A DNA stretch of 32,662 nt from Mycobacterium sp. E740 (GCF_001672895.1 NZ_LZKP01000018.1:1-32662), one strand, 5' to 3'. Shown: positions 1 through 7,695, counted from the first letter of the stretch. Made by a program: numbers and translations. The notes: generated by a model from the sequence alone, not told the origin.

Positions 1-943
1 CGCAGTGCTGCGCTGCCTCGGGTGCGAGCGTGGCGGCGACCGCGGCGGCGAACTCGAAAGCACTTTCTGCTGCGCCGTTTTCACCCAGCTCGTCGATCGC
101 GCGGGCCGCGTCCCACACTGCGGCGGTGGCACGCTCGGTCTCGGCGATCATCCCGGCGCACTTGTGCTTGATGGCCTGGAACTGGCCGATCGGCCTGCCG
201 AACTGCTCACGGATCTTGGCGTACGCCGACGCCGTGTCGGTCGCCCACCGGGCGACGCCGACGCACTCGGCCGACAACAGCGTCGAGATCAGCGCGCGGG
301 CCATCGGCCGGCTGAGGTTGCTCAGCACCCGGTCGTCGCCCACCTCGACGGCGTTGGCGCGCACGTGCGCAACGGGCCGCAGCGGGTCGAGGCTCTTGAC
401 GGGCTCGATCTCGAGCTCGTCGGCGTGCAGGACGACCCACTCCTCACCACTGTCGATCGCGACCGGCAACACCAGTACCGACGCCTGCGCGGCGGCGGCC
501 ACTGCCCGGACTTCTCCGCGGATGACCAGTCCGCCGGCGGAGTCGCCTTCACCGTGCCGCGTGGCGGTCAGGCCGGAGTCGATGGCGTAGGCCGCGATCG
601 TCGCGCCGGAGGCCAGCTCGCTGAGGACCGCGGCGGCGGGGTCGTGCGCCGCGATCAGCGCGCTCGCGATGGCCGACGGCACGAACGGGCCGGGCACCGC
701 GCCGTAGCCGAACTCCGCGACGACGATCGCCAGCTCCAGTACGCCGAAGCCCTGTCCACCAACGTCTTCGGGCAGGTGCACGCCCTGCAGGCCCTGTTCG
801 GCCGCGCCCTTCCAATAGGGCGGCGGATTGGAGATCGGCGTCTCCAGCGCCTCGTGCAGCACCTCGGACGGCGCGACGCGGGCGACGAAGGACCGTACCG
901 AGTCGGCAAGGTCGTTGTGCTCAGGGCTGATGGCGATGGGCAT
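1..943 (-). CDS. fadE6: Acyl-CoA dehydrogenase, FadE6-like (3' end beyond window)
   Basis: The frame starting at ATG 943 stays open to the window edge, giving 314 residues with no stop, so the gene is partial. It begins MPIAISPEHNDLADSVRSFV, typical of the helical N-terminal domain of acyl-CoA dehydrogenases. It later carries the conserved REQFGRPIGQFQAIKH segment of the C-terminal helical domain, which helps form the FAD/acyl-CoA site. Known family role: flavin-dependent alpha,beta-dehydrogenation of acyl-CoA thioesters in beta-oxidation. M. tuberculosis FadE6 is about 731 residues, made of two dehydrogenase halves, and sits at the same place upstream of ESX-3, so I infer orthology; the second half is outside the window. 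A GAGG-type ribosome site overlaps the stop of the upstream dehydrogenase 9 bp away, so the two are co-transcribed. Substrate unknown. Confidence 0.8.
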   Translation of the reverse strand, partial: MPIAISPEHNDLADSVRSFVARVAPSEVLHEALETPISNPPPYWKGAAEQGLQGVHLPEDVGGQGFGVLELAIVVAEFGYGAVPGPFVPSAIASALIAAHDPAAAVLSELASGATIAAYAIDSGLTATRHGEGDSAGGLVIRGEVRAVAAAAQASVLVLPVAIDSGEEWVVLHADELEIEPVKSLDPLRPVAHVRANAVEVGDDRVLSNLSRPMARALISTLLSAECVGVARWATDTASAYAKIREQFGRPIGQFQAIKHKCAGMIAETERATAAVWDAARAIDELGENGAAESAFEFAAAVAATLAPEAAQHC

Positions 944-952
944 ACCTGCACC

Positions 953-1951
953 TCACTGTGACGAAGTGTCCCTATTAACCGGTCGGTTGGGAGACACGAT
1001 ACCGTTCACGACGTCGGCGAGGTCTCGACCGTCCCGGAGGCGTCGGCAGTTGTCCACCGCATGCTCCAGGTAGCGGCGCATCGTGTCGGCGGTGTACCAG
1101 GTGACGTGCGGGGTCAGCACGACGTTGTCGAGTTCGAGCAACAGGTTGCCGGCCGCGACGGGCTCGGTCGCGAAGACGTCGAGGCCCGCGCCGGCCAGCC
1201 GGCCGGCACGCAGCGCATCGACCAGCGCCTCCTCGTCGACGACGGCACCACGGCTGGTGTTGACCAGCACCGCATCGGATTTCATGCGGCCCAGCGCCGC
1301 ACGGTCGAGCAGGTCCGCGGTGCGATTGGTCAGTGGAAGATGCAGCGAGACGATGTCGCTTTCGGCCAGCAGGTCGGGCAACGCACGCCACTGGCTTTCT
1401 CCGTCGTCGCGGGTGCTGGTGTGCAGGACCCGCTCGGGCGGTGTGCCCATGGCCAGCACGATGCGCTCGACCCGCTTGGCGATGTTGCCGTAGCCCACCA
1501 GGCCGACCGTGCACCCGCCGATGTCGCGCACTGTCTCGCCCAGGCTCGGATCCGATGGCCATCCTCTGCCTGCGCGGGTGGCGCGGTCCAGTTCGGTCAG
1601 CCGCCGCAGCGTGGCCAGCATCAGCAGGACGGTGCCCTCGGCGACCGACGGGGCGTTCGCGCCGGGCATGTTGGCCACGGCGATGCCGAGTCCCGTTGCG
1701 GCATCCACGTCGATGGTGTTGACCCCGGCGCCCATCTTGTGCACCAGCAGGCATCGCCTCGCCTTGTCGAGGTCGTCGCGGGAGATCGGCCGCAGCACAT
1801 GCCAGATCACCTCCGCCTCGGCAAGTTCACGGTAGAAAGTCACGTCGTCGTCCTCGGCGCAGTACCGGATATCGAGCCAATCCGACTCCGGTGCAACGAA
1901 ATCCAGCGCCTTCTGGCCGGGGACGAAATGAGCGAGAACTCTCAGTGCCAC
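953..1951 (-). CDS. D-isomer-specific 2-hydroxyacid dehydrogenase
   Basis: A 332-residue NAD(P)-dependent 2-hydroxyacid dehydrogenase (phosphoglycerate/glycerate dehydrogenase superfamily). Visible signs are the Rossmann motif VGLVGYGNIA (about 149-158), the NTSRGAVVDEEAL block with catalytic Arg234, Glu263 in DVFATEP, and His282 in LTPHVTW. These are the Arg-Glu-His residues of the family. The exact 2-keto/2-hydroxy acid substrate cannot be read from sequence. The frame remains open further upstream, but those residues are the antisense shadow of the hydrolase. I chose GTG 1951, which overlaps the hydrolase stop by 10 bp and starts directly at the first plausible beta strand (ALRVLAHFVP). 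It lies between an Rv0272c-like hydrolase and fadE6; as I recall M. tuberculosis, no such gene is present at that position. It probably forms a three-gene operon with both. Confidence 0.85.
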   Translation of the reverse strand: MALRVLAHFVPGQKALDFVAPESDWLDIRYCAEDDDVTFYRELAEAEVIWHVLRPISRDDLDKARRCLLVHKMGAGVNTIDVDAATGLGIAVANMPGANAPSVAEGTVLLMLATLRRLTELDRATRAGRGWPSDPSLGETVRDIGGCTVGLVGYGNIAKRVERIVLAMGTPPERVLHTSTRDDGESQWRALPDLLAESDIVSLHLPLTNRTADLLDRAALGRMKSDAVLVNTSRGAVVDEEALVDALRAGRLAGAGLDVFATEPVAAGNLLLELDNVVLTPHVTWYTADTMRRYLEHAVDNCRRLRDGRDLADVVNGIVSPNRPVNRDTSSQ

Positions 1952-3084
1952 CGCTTCGCGATCCACTTGGCGATGGTATCGGCTTGTTCGCTGCGCGCCC
2001 CCGGCGTGGTGAAGTAGTGGTCGGTGTCGATCGAGCAGTGGGTCTTGTCCGCGCCGGCGAGCGCGTCGAATATGCGTTGGGCGTCCGAGGGGTACACGCC
2101 GGTGTCCTGATCGGCGTTGATCACCAGGGCGGGGCAGGTGATCCGGTTCAGGTGCGGCTCGGCGCGCGTCTGTGCGTGCCGCAGGCTCCACATGCCGATC
2201 CAGTTGCGCAGGGTGCACGCCGCCGCGATGCCGCGGGCAGAACGGTTGGCCTGCACCGGCACTCCGGCGTAGCACATGTTCGGCGGCCGTCGCGTCGGTT
2301 CCAGGGCCGGATCCACCATGCGCGGGTCCGCCCATGTCCGTAGCACCGTGAACGGGCGGTCGGAGAAACCCGCCGCGCGCACGCGTTCGAGTTCGGCCTC
2401 TGCCCAGTCGGTGATCGCCTCGTTGCGAGCGACCTGGGCGGCCCGATACCGCTCGACGAACTCCGCGGAGAACGGCGGGCCGTTGCGTTCGTCGAACAGG
2501 TCGAGGGCGGGATCGCTTGCCACGGCGTCATTTTCGTCGACCACGGCGCCGTCCATCCACGCGGTGAGCACGTCGGGCCGGCCCGGATGTGCGGCGGTCG
2601 AGACGTAACCGTCGGCGGGCGGTAGGTCGGACAGGCCGGCGGCCGGGCGCATGCCCTGAAGCGGTGTGACGTGCGGATCGACGGCTTGTGCCTGGTAGGC
2701 GGCCATCAACGAGCCGCCGCCGGAATTACCGAGCAGCACAACGGTTTCGACGTTCTGCACCTCGCGCAGCCAGCGCACGCCGACGCCGATGTCGACGAGC
2801 GCGTGGTCGAGCAGGAAGCTGCTCTCGAAGCCGCGGTAGCGGGTGTTCCAGCCCAGGAAACCGATGCCGCGGGTGGCCATGTAGTCGGCGAGATAATGCT
2901 CGGAGAAGTCGATCTGGTAGTGCGTGGCGATCATCGCGATCTTCGGCTTGCGTCCGACGCCGCGGTGGTAGAGACCCTGGCACGGATGACCGCCGGCGCC
3001 CGCGCGCCGGGCGGTGAGGGAGTCGAGGCCGACGAATTCGCGAATGACGCCCGGGGTGGCGGCGCTCGGAGGTGTTCTGCTCAT
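1942..3084 (-). CDS. Alpha/beta hydrolase, Rv0272c-like
   Basis: A 380-residue protein with an alpha/beta hydrolase fold. The nucleophile elbow is GNSGGG with Ser121, preceded by the strand VVLLG. A late VINADQDTGVYP segment supplies the likely acid Asp, and a DTDHYF segment the likely His. No signal peptide is visible. It matches the length and position of Rv0272c. The ATG at 3084 is preferred because longer in-frame starts run into the divergent VOC gene, and because a G-rich ribosome site (GGGGGCC) precedes it. It is first of the minus-strand group hydrolase, D-2-hydroxyacid dehydrogenase, fadE6. The group suggests turnover of an acyl or ester compound, but the substrate is unknown. Confidence 0.8.
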   Translation of the reverse strand: MSRTPPSAATPGVIREFVGLDSLTARRAGAGGHPCQGLYHRGVGRKPKIAMIATHYQIDFSEHYLADYMATRGIGFLGWNTRYRGFESSFLLDHALVDIGVGVRWLREVQNVETVVLLGNSGGGSLMAAYQAQAVDPHVTPLQGMRPAAGLSDLPPADGYVSTAAHPGRPDVLTAWMDGAVVDENDAVASDPALDLFDERNGPPFSAEFVERYRAAQVARNEAITDWAEAELERVRAAGFSDRPFTVLRTWADPRMVDPALEPTRRPPNMCYAGVPVQANRSARGIAAACTLRNWIGMWSLRHAQTRAEPHLNRITCPALVINADQDTGVYPSDAQRIFDALAGADKTHCSIDTDHYFTTPGARSEQADTIAKWIAKRWH

Positions 3085-3193
3085 CCGGCCCCCAGGTGGT
3101 ATGTCGGGTGATGGAAGATGGCCGCTCGCGATCGCACCTGATGCTAAGTTCAGTTTGCGTTTCTGGCCAGATATATGCCCGAGGAGGCGCCAG
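3085..3193. promoter_or_regulatory. Divergent promoter region, hydrolase / VOC gene
   Basis: These 109 bp separate the oppositely transcribed hydrolase and VOC genes and must hold both promoters. On the plus strand an AT-rich ATATAT element at 3171-3176 could be a -10, followed by a strong GAGGAGG ribosome site at 3181-3187, 6 bp before the VOC ATG. On the minus strand TAGCAT (3146 to 3141) is a possible -10. In M. tuberculosis a TetR gene (Rv0273c) lies at this position; it is absent here. No convincing operator palindrome was seen. Confidence 0.35.
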
Positions 3194-3769
3194 ATGATCA
3201 GGCCTGACAATCCCAATTCGGAGTTCGAACTCGGCGGCATCAACCACGTGGCGCTGGTGTGTTCGGACATGGCCAAGACGGTCGACTTCTACAGCAACGT
3301 CCTCGGCATGCCCTTGATCAAGTCGCTCGACCTGCCGGGCGGCATGGGTCAGCACTTCTTCTTCGACGCCGGTAACGGCGACTGCGTCGCGTTCTTCTGG
3401 TTCGCCGATGCGCCGGACCGGGTGCCCGGTGTCTCGTCGCCGGAGGCCATTCCGGGTATCGGTGACATCGTCAGCGCGGTCAGCACGATGAATCACCTTG
3501 CTTTCCATGTGCCTGCGGAGAAGTTCGACGAGTACCGGCAGCGCCTCAAGGACAAGGGCGTGCGGGTCGGCCCGGTGCTCAACCACGACGAGAGCCAGGC
3601 GCAGGTCTCGCCGACCGTGCATCCCGGCGTCTACGTCAGGTCGTTCTACTTCCTCGACCCCGATGGGATCACGCTCGAATTCGCCTGCTGGACCAAGGAA
3701 TTCACCGAAAGCGATGCCCAGGCGACTCCGAAGACGGCGGCCGATCGCCGGCCGACGGTGAGCGCCTGA
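3194..3769 (+). CDS. VOC/glyoxalase-superfamily protein, Rv0274-like
   Basis: A 191-residue vicinal oxygen chelate (glyoxalase/bleomycin-resistance/dioxygenase) protein. Two beta-alpha-beta-beta-beta modules can be traced: the first begins GGINHVALVCSDMAKTVDFY, the second MNHLAFHVP, and the chain ends with SFYFLDPDGITLEFACW. The His of INHVAL, the His of MNHLAF and the Glu of TLEF are the usual metal ligands of the family. It may be an extradiol-type dioxygenase, isomerase or binding protein; the reaction cannot be told. The start at 3194 follows a GAGGAGG ribosome site; the in-frame upstream extension is antisense to the hydrolase. It matches Rv0274 in size (about 193) and position. Its stop is 4 bp from the stop of the convergent TetR gene. 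Confidence 0.85.
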   Translation: MIRPDNPNSEFELGGINHVALVCSDMAKTVDFYSNVLGMPLIKSLDLPGGMGQHFFFDAGNGDCVAFFWFADAPDRVPGVSSPEAIPGIGDIVSAVSTMNHLAFHVPAEKFDEYRQRLKDKGVRVGPVLNHDESQAQVSPTVHPGVYVRSFYFLDPDGITLEFACWTKEFTESDAQATPKTAADRRPTVSA

Positions 3770-3773
3770 CTCC

Positions 3774-4388
3774 TCAGGTCTCCGCGGCCGGCAGGGCCGC
3801 CAGCGCGTCGAGGGTCGCCGCGAGCCGGTCGACGAGTTGCCCGTCGTCGAGCGCGAGGTCGCCGGACAGCCACGCGGTGATGGTCTGGGTCACGCCGCCC
3901 ACCACGAAGTGCGCAGCGGCCTTGGTGGCGTCGTTGCGTTCGGCGCCCATCGCCCCCACGTGCGCGAACGTCAACCCCACCATCAACGCGAACGATTCGG
4001 CGCGCTTGCGCAGCACCACCGCGTTGGACAGGTGCGAGCTGAACACCAGGCGCCCGACGCGCTGGTCCGCCGCGACCGTCCCGACGATGTTGGCCATCGC
4101 CGCGCGGGCCTGCTCCTGTGGAGCCGCCGCCGCCACGGCCGCCTGCGTCGTCGCCGCGATCTCGGCTATCACCCAGTCGTACACCTGGCCCACGAAGTCG
4201 TCCTTGTCGGTGAAGCTCTCGTAGAAATAGCGGACCCCGAGTCCCGCCTTGCCGCAGATCGCCCGCACCGTCAACTCGGCGGGACCGTCCGCGCCGAGCA
4301 GGTCGAGACCGGCATCGAGCAGGCGGCGGCGGCGCTGCGCGAGGCGCTCGGTCGCGTCGACCCCGCGGTACGGGCGGATCTGTGCCAT
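3774..4388 (-). CDS. TetR-family transcriptional regulator, Rv0275c-like
   Basis: A 204-residue TetR regulator. The N-terminal DNA-binding domain shows the classical helix-turn-helix: RRRRLLDAGLDLLGADG, then LTVRAICGKAGLGVRYFYESF with the aromatic pair before a TDKDDF segment. The remaining about 150 residues are the ligand-binding helical domain, rich in Ala. Start ATG 4388 (MAQIRPYRG) is chosen over the longer frame from 4436 because the family starts close to the helix-turn-helix. It is divergent from the MpaB-like gene, so it is likely to repress it and itself through the 80-bp gap; that is inference. The position equals Rv0275c. Confidence 0.85.
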   Translation of the reverse strand: MAQIRPYRGVDATERLAQRRRRLLDAGLDLLGADGPAELTVRAICGKAGLGVRYFYESFTDKDDFVGQVYDWVIAEIAATTQAAVAAAAPQEQARAAMANIVGTVAADQRVGRLVFSSHLSNAVVLRKRAESFALMVGLTFAHVGAMGAERNDATKAAAHFVVGGVTQTITAWLSGDLALDDGQLVDRLAATLDALAALPAAET

Positions 4389-4468
4389 GCCGCCATCTTG
4401 ACACCAGCGCTGAGCAGGGGCAATATCAGGAAACAACTGTTCTCACATTTGCGCGATAGGGGTGCCGA
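4389..4468. promoter_or_regulatory. Divergent TetR / MpaB-like promoter region
   Basis: These 80 bp lie between the TetR gene and the divergent MpaB-like gene. A short dyad AACA-AC-TGTT occupies 4432-4441 and is the only symmetric element I found; its arms are only 4 bp, so it is a weak operator candidate. The plus-strand gene has an AGGGG ribosome site at about 4458-4462. Confidence 0.3.
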
Positions 4469-5359
4469 ATGGTTACCGATCCCATCGACCACGTCGGACG
4501 GGCAGTCAACGACGCGCCCCTGCCCGGACGGGTGCTTCGGCGAGAGGTCACACCCGCAGACGCGATGCTCGGGATCGGCCTGCTGTCCGGCGCCGCGAAC
4601 GTGATCATGGAACTCGCGCGCCCGGGAGTCGGTTACGGCGTCAAGGACAGCCGCGTGGAAAGTGGACGCGCGGACCGCCATCCGATCAAGCGGGCGCGGA
4701 CCACGTTCACCTACCTCGCGGTCGCGCTCGCCGGCAGCGAGACGCAGAAGGCGGCGTATCGCCGCGCGGTCAACCGGTCCCACGCCGAGGTGTACTCGCT
4801 GCCGGACAGCCCGGTCGAGTACAACGCGTTCGACAAGGATCTCCAGCTGTGGGTGGCCGCGTGTCTCTACAAAGGGTTCGTGGACGTGTACCGGATCTTC
4901 GTCGGTGAGATGGACGACGAATCCGCGGATCGGCACTACCGCAACGCCGCGGCGCTCGGCACGACGCTGCAGGTGCCGGCCGAGATGTGGCCGGCCGACC
5001 GCAAGGCGTTCGACGAGTACTGGCAGGAGTCGCTGGACAAGGTTCACATCGACGACGCCGTGCGCGCGTACCTCTGGCCGATCGCGGCGGGCCGCCTCGG
5101 CAACCTGAAGGTTCCGGCGTGGCTGCAGAAGCGGACCGACGCCGTCAACCTGTTTCTCACGACCGGCTTCCTGCCGCAGCACTTCCGCGAGGAGATGGGG
5201 CTGCCGTGGGATGCGGCCAAACAGCGCCGGTTCAATCGCACGACCGCAGCTCTGGGCCGGGTGAACAACGTGATGCCGCGCTTCGTCCGGCAGTTCCCGT
5301 TCAACGTGTTGCTCAAGGATCTGGACTGGCGCGTCCGCACCGGCCGTCCCTTGGTTTAG
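4469..5359 (+). CDS. DUF2236 / MpaB-like oxygenase-family protein, Rv0276-like
   Basis: A 296-residue protein resembling the DUF2236 (oxygenase MpaB/latex-clearing-protein) family. Recognisable traits are the N-terminal RRE...AMLGIGLLSGAANVIMELARPGVGYGVKDS segment, the central RTTFTYLAVALAGS and FDKDLQLWVAACLYKGFVDVY segments, and an Arg-rich basic C-terminal half. Family members that were characterised bind haem b and cleave or oxygenate hydrophobic substrates; nothing more specific can be read here. No signal peptide is visible. It matches Rv0276 in length (about 306) and position and is divergent from its probable TetR regulator. Its TAG stop overlaps the TAA of the convergent cyclase gene by 3 bp, with no room for a terminator. 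Confidence 0.75.
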   Translation: MVTDPIDHVGRAVNDAPLPGRVLRREVTPADAMLGIGLLSGAANVIMELARPGVGYGVKDSRVESGRADRHPIKRARTTFTYLAVALAGSETQKAAYRRAVNRSHAEVYSLPDSPVEYNAFDKDLQLWVAACLYKGFVDVYRIFVGEMDDESADRHYRNAAALGTTLQVPAEMWPADRKAFDEYWQESLDKVHIDDAVRAYLWPIAAGRLGNLKVPAWLQKRTDAVNLFLTTGFLPQHFREEMGLPWDAAKQRRFNRTTAALGRVNNVMPRFVRQFPFNVLLKDLDWRVRTGRPLV

Positions 5360-6693
5360 CCAGTCGTCAGCCGGAACACTTCCACATCTTCGGGTAGGCC
5401 CTTGAGGCGTTGCGGGCCAAGGCTTTCGAACGCAAGGCCCGACCCGGCTGACAAGTCACGAACGGTCCGACTGGCGAACACCTCGCCCGCGCCTGCCATC
5501 GCGCCGATTCGTGCACCAGTGTGCACGGCCATGCCGCACCACTCGTCGCCGCGGCGCTCACACTCACCGATGTGGACGCCGGCGCGAATCTGTATGCCGC
5601 GGGAGGCCAGCGTGGGAACGAGGTCCAGCGCGCACCGCGCTGCCCTCGTCGGTGCGTCGAAGAGCGCGAAGACTCCGTCGCCCGTGTGCTTGGCGCGTAC
5701 TCCGCCGTGTTGGGACAGCAGGTGATCGAGCAGCGTGTCGTGGTTGTCGAGTTGATGGCGCCAATGCGCGTCGCCGCTGGCGGCGAGTTTCGCGGTCGAG
5801 TCCACGATGTCGGTGAACATCACTGTCTTGAGGACTCGTTCGTCCGCCGGCGCATCCGGGCTCTTGCCGGCGAATGCCACTATTGCGTCGCCCAGTTCGT
5901 CCACGATGTCGAAGCCGCTGTGCGGTCCAGCCGGAAACGCTCGGAACTGTGCGTCCGGAATGGCCGTCGCCAATGATTGCGCCGCTTCGATCGGCACGAA
6001 CCCATCGCCTGGTCGGGCCACGACAAGGGTGGGTGCTCGTACCGACGCGAGCACCCCCCGCACATCGATGTCCATGAAGGTCCGCCATCGCAGCTTGGCC
6101 ATCGTGGGGCTGGCGACCGAACGCTGAAGCTTGCCGAAAGATTCTCGGACACCCGCGGTGCCGGCCGCTTCTCCGAAGAACAGGTCGGCAAGCGCACCCT
6201 CGCCCCACTCACGGTCGATCTCGTCGAGCTGCGCTTCGACCTCGGCAGCGGTGAACCCCCACGGGAAGTCAGGAAGGTTTTGGGAGAATCGTGCGGCGGT
6301 CGCGTAGAGACAAAGTGCACTGACCCGTTCCGGATAGCGCACTGCGAACAGAATGCAGATGGACCCGCCCTCACTGGAACCGAGGAGGACGGGACGTTCT
6401 GCACCCACCGCGTCAATGACCGCGCGCAAGTCGTCCACCCGCTCGTCGAACGTCAACACTTCTGCCGCCGGATCTGACAATCCTGTGCCACGCCTGTCCC
6501 ACATGACGAACTGGCACGTTTGCGAAACGATGTCGATCACTCGCTTGTAGGGACTGTTCGCCTCGTCGACGGTGTCGACATTGCTGACCACCCATCCGGG
6601 AGACCACACCATCACCGGGCCCGAATCGCCGAAGATGCGATACGCCAGCCGCACGTCGCCGTTGCGCGCGTAGTGCACTCGCCCGTCAACCAC
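5356..6693 (-). CDS. Alpha/beta hydrolase - class III nucleotide cyclase fusion
   Basis: A 445-residue two-domain protein with the architecture of M. tuberculosis Rv1900c (LipJ). Residues 1-275 form an alpha/beta hydrolase with nucleophile Ser107 in GSSEGG, acid Asp230 in RPGDGF and His258 in GPHSGF. Residues 287-445 form a class III adenylate/guanylate cyclase homology domain. Both metal aspartates are present: Asp295 in MFTDIVDST and Asp339 in HTGDGV. Lys335 is at the base-recognition position. However, the second base-recognition residue is Glu384 instead of Asp/Thr, and the transition-state Asn is replaced by His391 (AVHTGAR); Arg395 is kept. It likely makes cAMP or another cyclic nucleotide weakly or under control of the hydrolase domain. 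Start is GTG 6693. Not known to me at this position in M. tuberculosis. Confidence 0.85.
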   Translation of the reverse strand: MVDGRVHYARNGDVRLAYRIFGDSGPVMVWSPGWVVSNVDTVDEANSPYKRVIDIVSQTCQFVMWDRRGTGLSDPAAEVLTFDERVDDLRAVIDAVGAERPVLLGSSEGGSICILFAVRYPERVSALCLYATAARFSQNLPDFPWGFTAAEVEAQLDEIDREWGEGALADLFFGEAAGTAGVRESFGKLQRSVASPTMAKLRWRTFMDIDVRGVLASVRAPTLVVARPGDGFVPIEAAQSLATAIPDAQFRAFPAGPHSGFDIVDELGDAIVAFAGKSPDAPADERVLKTVMFTDIVDSTAKLAASGDAHWRHQLDNHDTLLDHLLSQHGGVRAKHTGDGVFALFDAPTRAARCALDLVPTLASRGIQIRAGVHIGECERRGDEWCGMAVHTGARIGAMAGAGEVFASRTVRDLSAGSGLAFESLGPQRLKGLPEDVEVFRLTTG

Positions 6694-6745
6694 CTCAGTA
6701 TCGTGACACTTCGATGGTCGGCCGGACTGCTTATTCGGTAACGCG

Positions 6746-7174
6746 CTAGACCCCGGGACGTACGTGCCGTACCGAGGTGAAGCGGGCGAAGTCCCGGTCG
6801 AGAGTGACGACCTCGCAGTGGTGTTCGACGGCTATGGCCGCGAGCACGGCGTCGGGAATCAGATCACCAGACGCGTCTGCCTCCTCGCAGAGTTCATGCA
6901 GTAATGCAAGGTGGCGTGGGCCGGGGCCGGTAATGAGGTGGTGGGGCTGGGCGCACGTGGTGTCGATGAACAAGAATGCGTCGGCGCGTGGTGACGGCAC
7001 ATCGAAGATGCGTCGATTCGTCGCCAGTCGCAGGAACGATCCCCACACCTGGTTCGGGACGGTGAAGAGTTCACCGCCGGCCAGCAATTGATCGAACCAA
7101 GGGCGGACAATCCCATGATCTGGATGGTCTCCGCGGTGTGCGGCCAGCACCACGTTGACGTCAAGAAGCAACAT
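6746..7174 (-). CDS. vapC: VapC-type PIN-domain toxin
   Basis: A 142-residue PIN-domain ribonuclease toxin. Asp5 in [10 protein letters not shown] begins the acidic active site, the mid/late [10 protein letters not shown] segment gives another conserved Asp, and [11 protein letters not shown] near the C-terminus gives the last acidic cluster. Family role: Mg-dependent cleavage of tRNA or rRNA, held inactive by the cognate VapB. Length and position match VapC25 (Rv0277c, 142 residues). It starts 2 bp after the stop of vapB, so it is translated from the same mRNA. The RNA target is not predictable from sequence. Confidence 0.92.
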   Translation of the reverse strand: MLLLDVNVVLAAHRGDHPDHGIVRPWFDQLLAGGELFTVPNQVWGSFLRLATNRRIFDVPSPRADAFLFIDTTCAQPHHLITGPGPRHLALLHELCEEADASGDLIPDAVLAAIAVEHHCEVVTLDRDFARFTSVRHVRPGV

Positions 7175-7176
7175 GG

Positions 7177-7434
7177 CTACTTGCGGGCGTTCAGATCGAG
7201 ATCCTCGTCGAGTACCTCGTGCAGCGCCCTATTGGACCTCAGATCGATGCCCGGCCGCGGGCCGGTACCGCCATCGAACACCGGCACTGTCGGTCGGGGC
7301 GCCGCATCGTCGACGCTTGCCAGTTCCCGGCGAAGCGCATCCTCGATGACTGACCCGAGCGATTGACCACGCTGGCGCGCGCGGCGCTTGGCGGCGGCGA
7401 GCAACTCGTCGGAGATGGCCACAGTGGTGCGCAT
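7177..7434 (-). CDS. vapB: VapB-type ribbon-helix-helix antitoxin
   Basis: An 85-residue antitoxin. The first 45 residues have the ribbon-helix-helix pattern: [19 protein letters not shown] followed by the second helix with [14 protein letters not shown], which binds operator DNA as a dimer. The proline-rich linker and acidic tail ([12 protein letters not shown]) are expected to wrap the VapC toxin. It is first in the vapBC pair and, as known for the family, likely represses its own promoter together with VapC. Position equals vapB25 of M. tuberculosis. Confidence 0.92.
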   Translation of the reverse strand: MRTTVAISDELLAAAKRRARQRGQSLGSVIEDALRRELASVDDAAPRPTVPVFDGGTGPRPGIDLRSNRALHEVLDEDLDLNARK

Positions 7435-7447
7435 GGTGTCAACGGTA
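7435..7447 (-). promoter_or_regulatory. Possible leaderless vapBC promoter
   Basis: Reading the minus strand, TACCGT (7447 to 7442) fits the mycobacterial -10 pattern TAnnnT. It is followed by exactly 7 bases before the A of the vapB ATG. No ribosome site precedes the ATG. This spacing predicts a leaderless mRNA starting at the start codon, which is common in mycobacteria. No clear -35 element. Confidence 0.4.
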
Positions 7448-7646
7448 CTGCATCACAAGCATCAACCTGTCCGCCAAGGTCTTCTGCTGCGCGCTCGCGG
7501 AGAACCGGCCGACGTGCCGGCTGATGTCGGTGGGCTGTGTGCGAACTGCCGAGGCGATTTCGAGGTGCTGCGATGACCTGCAGGATCACCACATCAGGGC
7601 GTGAAGTGACTCACCCGTTCAGGCCACCCCCGTGAGTCTGTACAAG

Positions 7647-7665
7647 TTAGCTTAGTCAATGCTAA
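7647..7665 (+). promoter_or_regulatory. IdeR iron box 1
   Basis: TTAGCTTAGTCAATGCTAA matches 14 of 19 positions of the iron-box consensus TTAGGTTAGGCTAACCTAA. It lies inside a perfect dyad, AAGTTAGC (7644-7651) and GCTAACTT (7661-7668) with 9 bp between. Iron-loaded IdeR is known to repress ESX-3 in mycobacteria, so this is very probably the main iron operator of the operon. Confidence 0.85.
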
Positions 7666-7676
7666 CTTCGGGCGAC

Positions 7677-7695
7677 TAAAGTTAGCCTGTCATAA
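7677..7695 (+). promoter_or_regulatory. IdeR iron box 2 (over the core promoter)
   Basis: TAAAGTTAGCCTGTCATAA matches 13 of 19 iron-box consensus positions, 30 bp downstream of box 1 (start to start). It covers TAGCCT (7683-7688), a possible TAnnnT -10 hexamer, so bound IdeR would block RNA polymerase directly. The ribosome site GGGGAGA (7700-7706) and GTG start of eccA3 follow. Confidence 0.65.

Noticed and set aside
1952..2335. N-terminal extension of the D-2-hydroxyacid dehydrogenase frame
   Set aside because: Lies fully inside the hydrolase gene and reads as low-complexity shadow; the fold begins at ALRVLAHFVP.
4432..4441. AACA-AC-TGTT dyad as a firm TetR operator
   Set aside because: Arms of only 4 bp; TetR operators are usually longer. 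Kept only as a weak candidate.
7450..7576. Short plus-strand open frame with a CxxC (LCANCRGDFEVLR) in the vapBC-eccA3 gap
   Set aside because: Its upstream part is shadow of vapB, no second zinc pair, no ribosome site; too little to call a gene or remnant.
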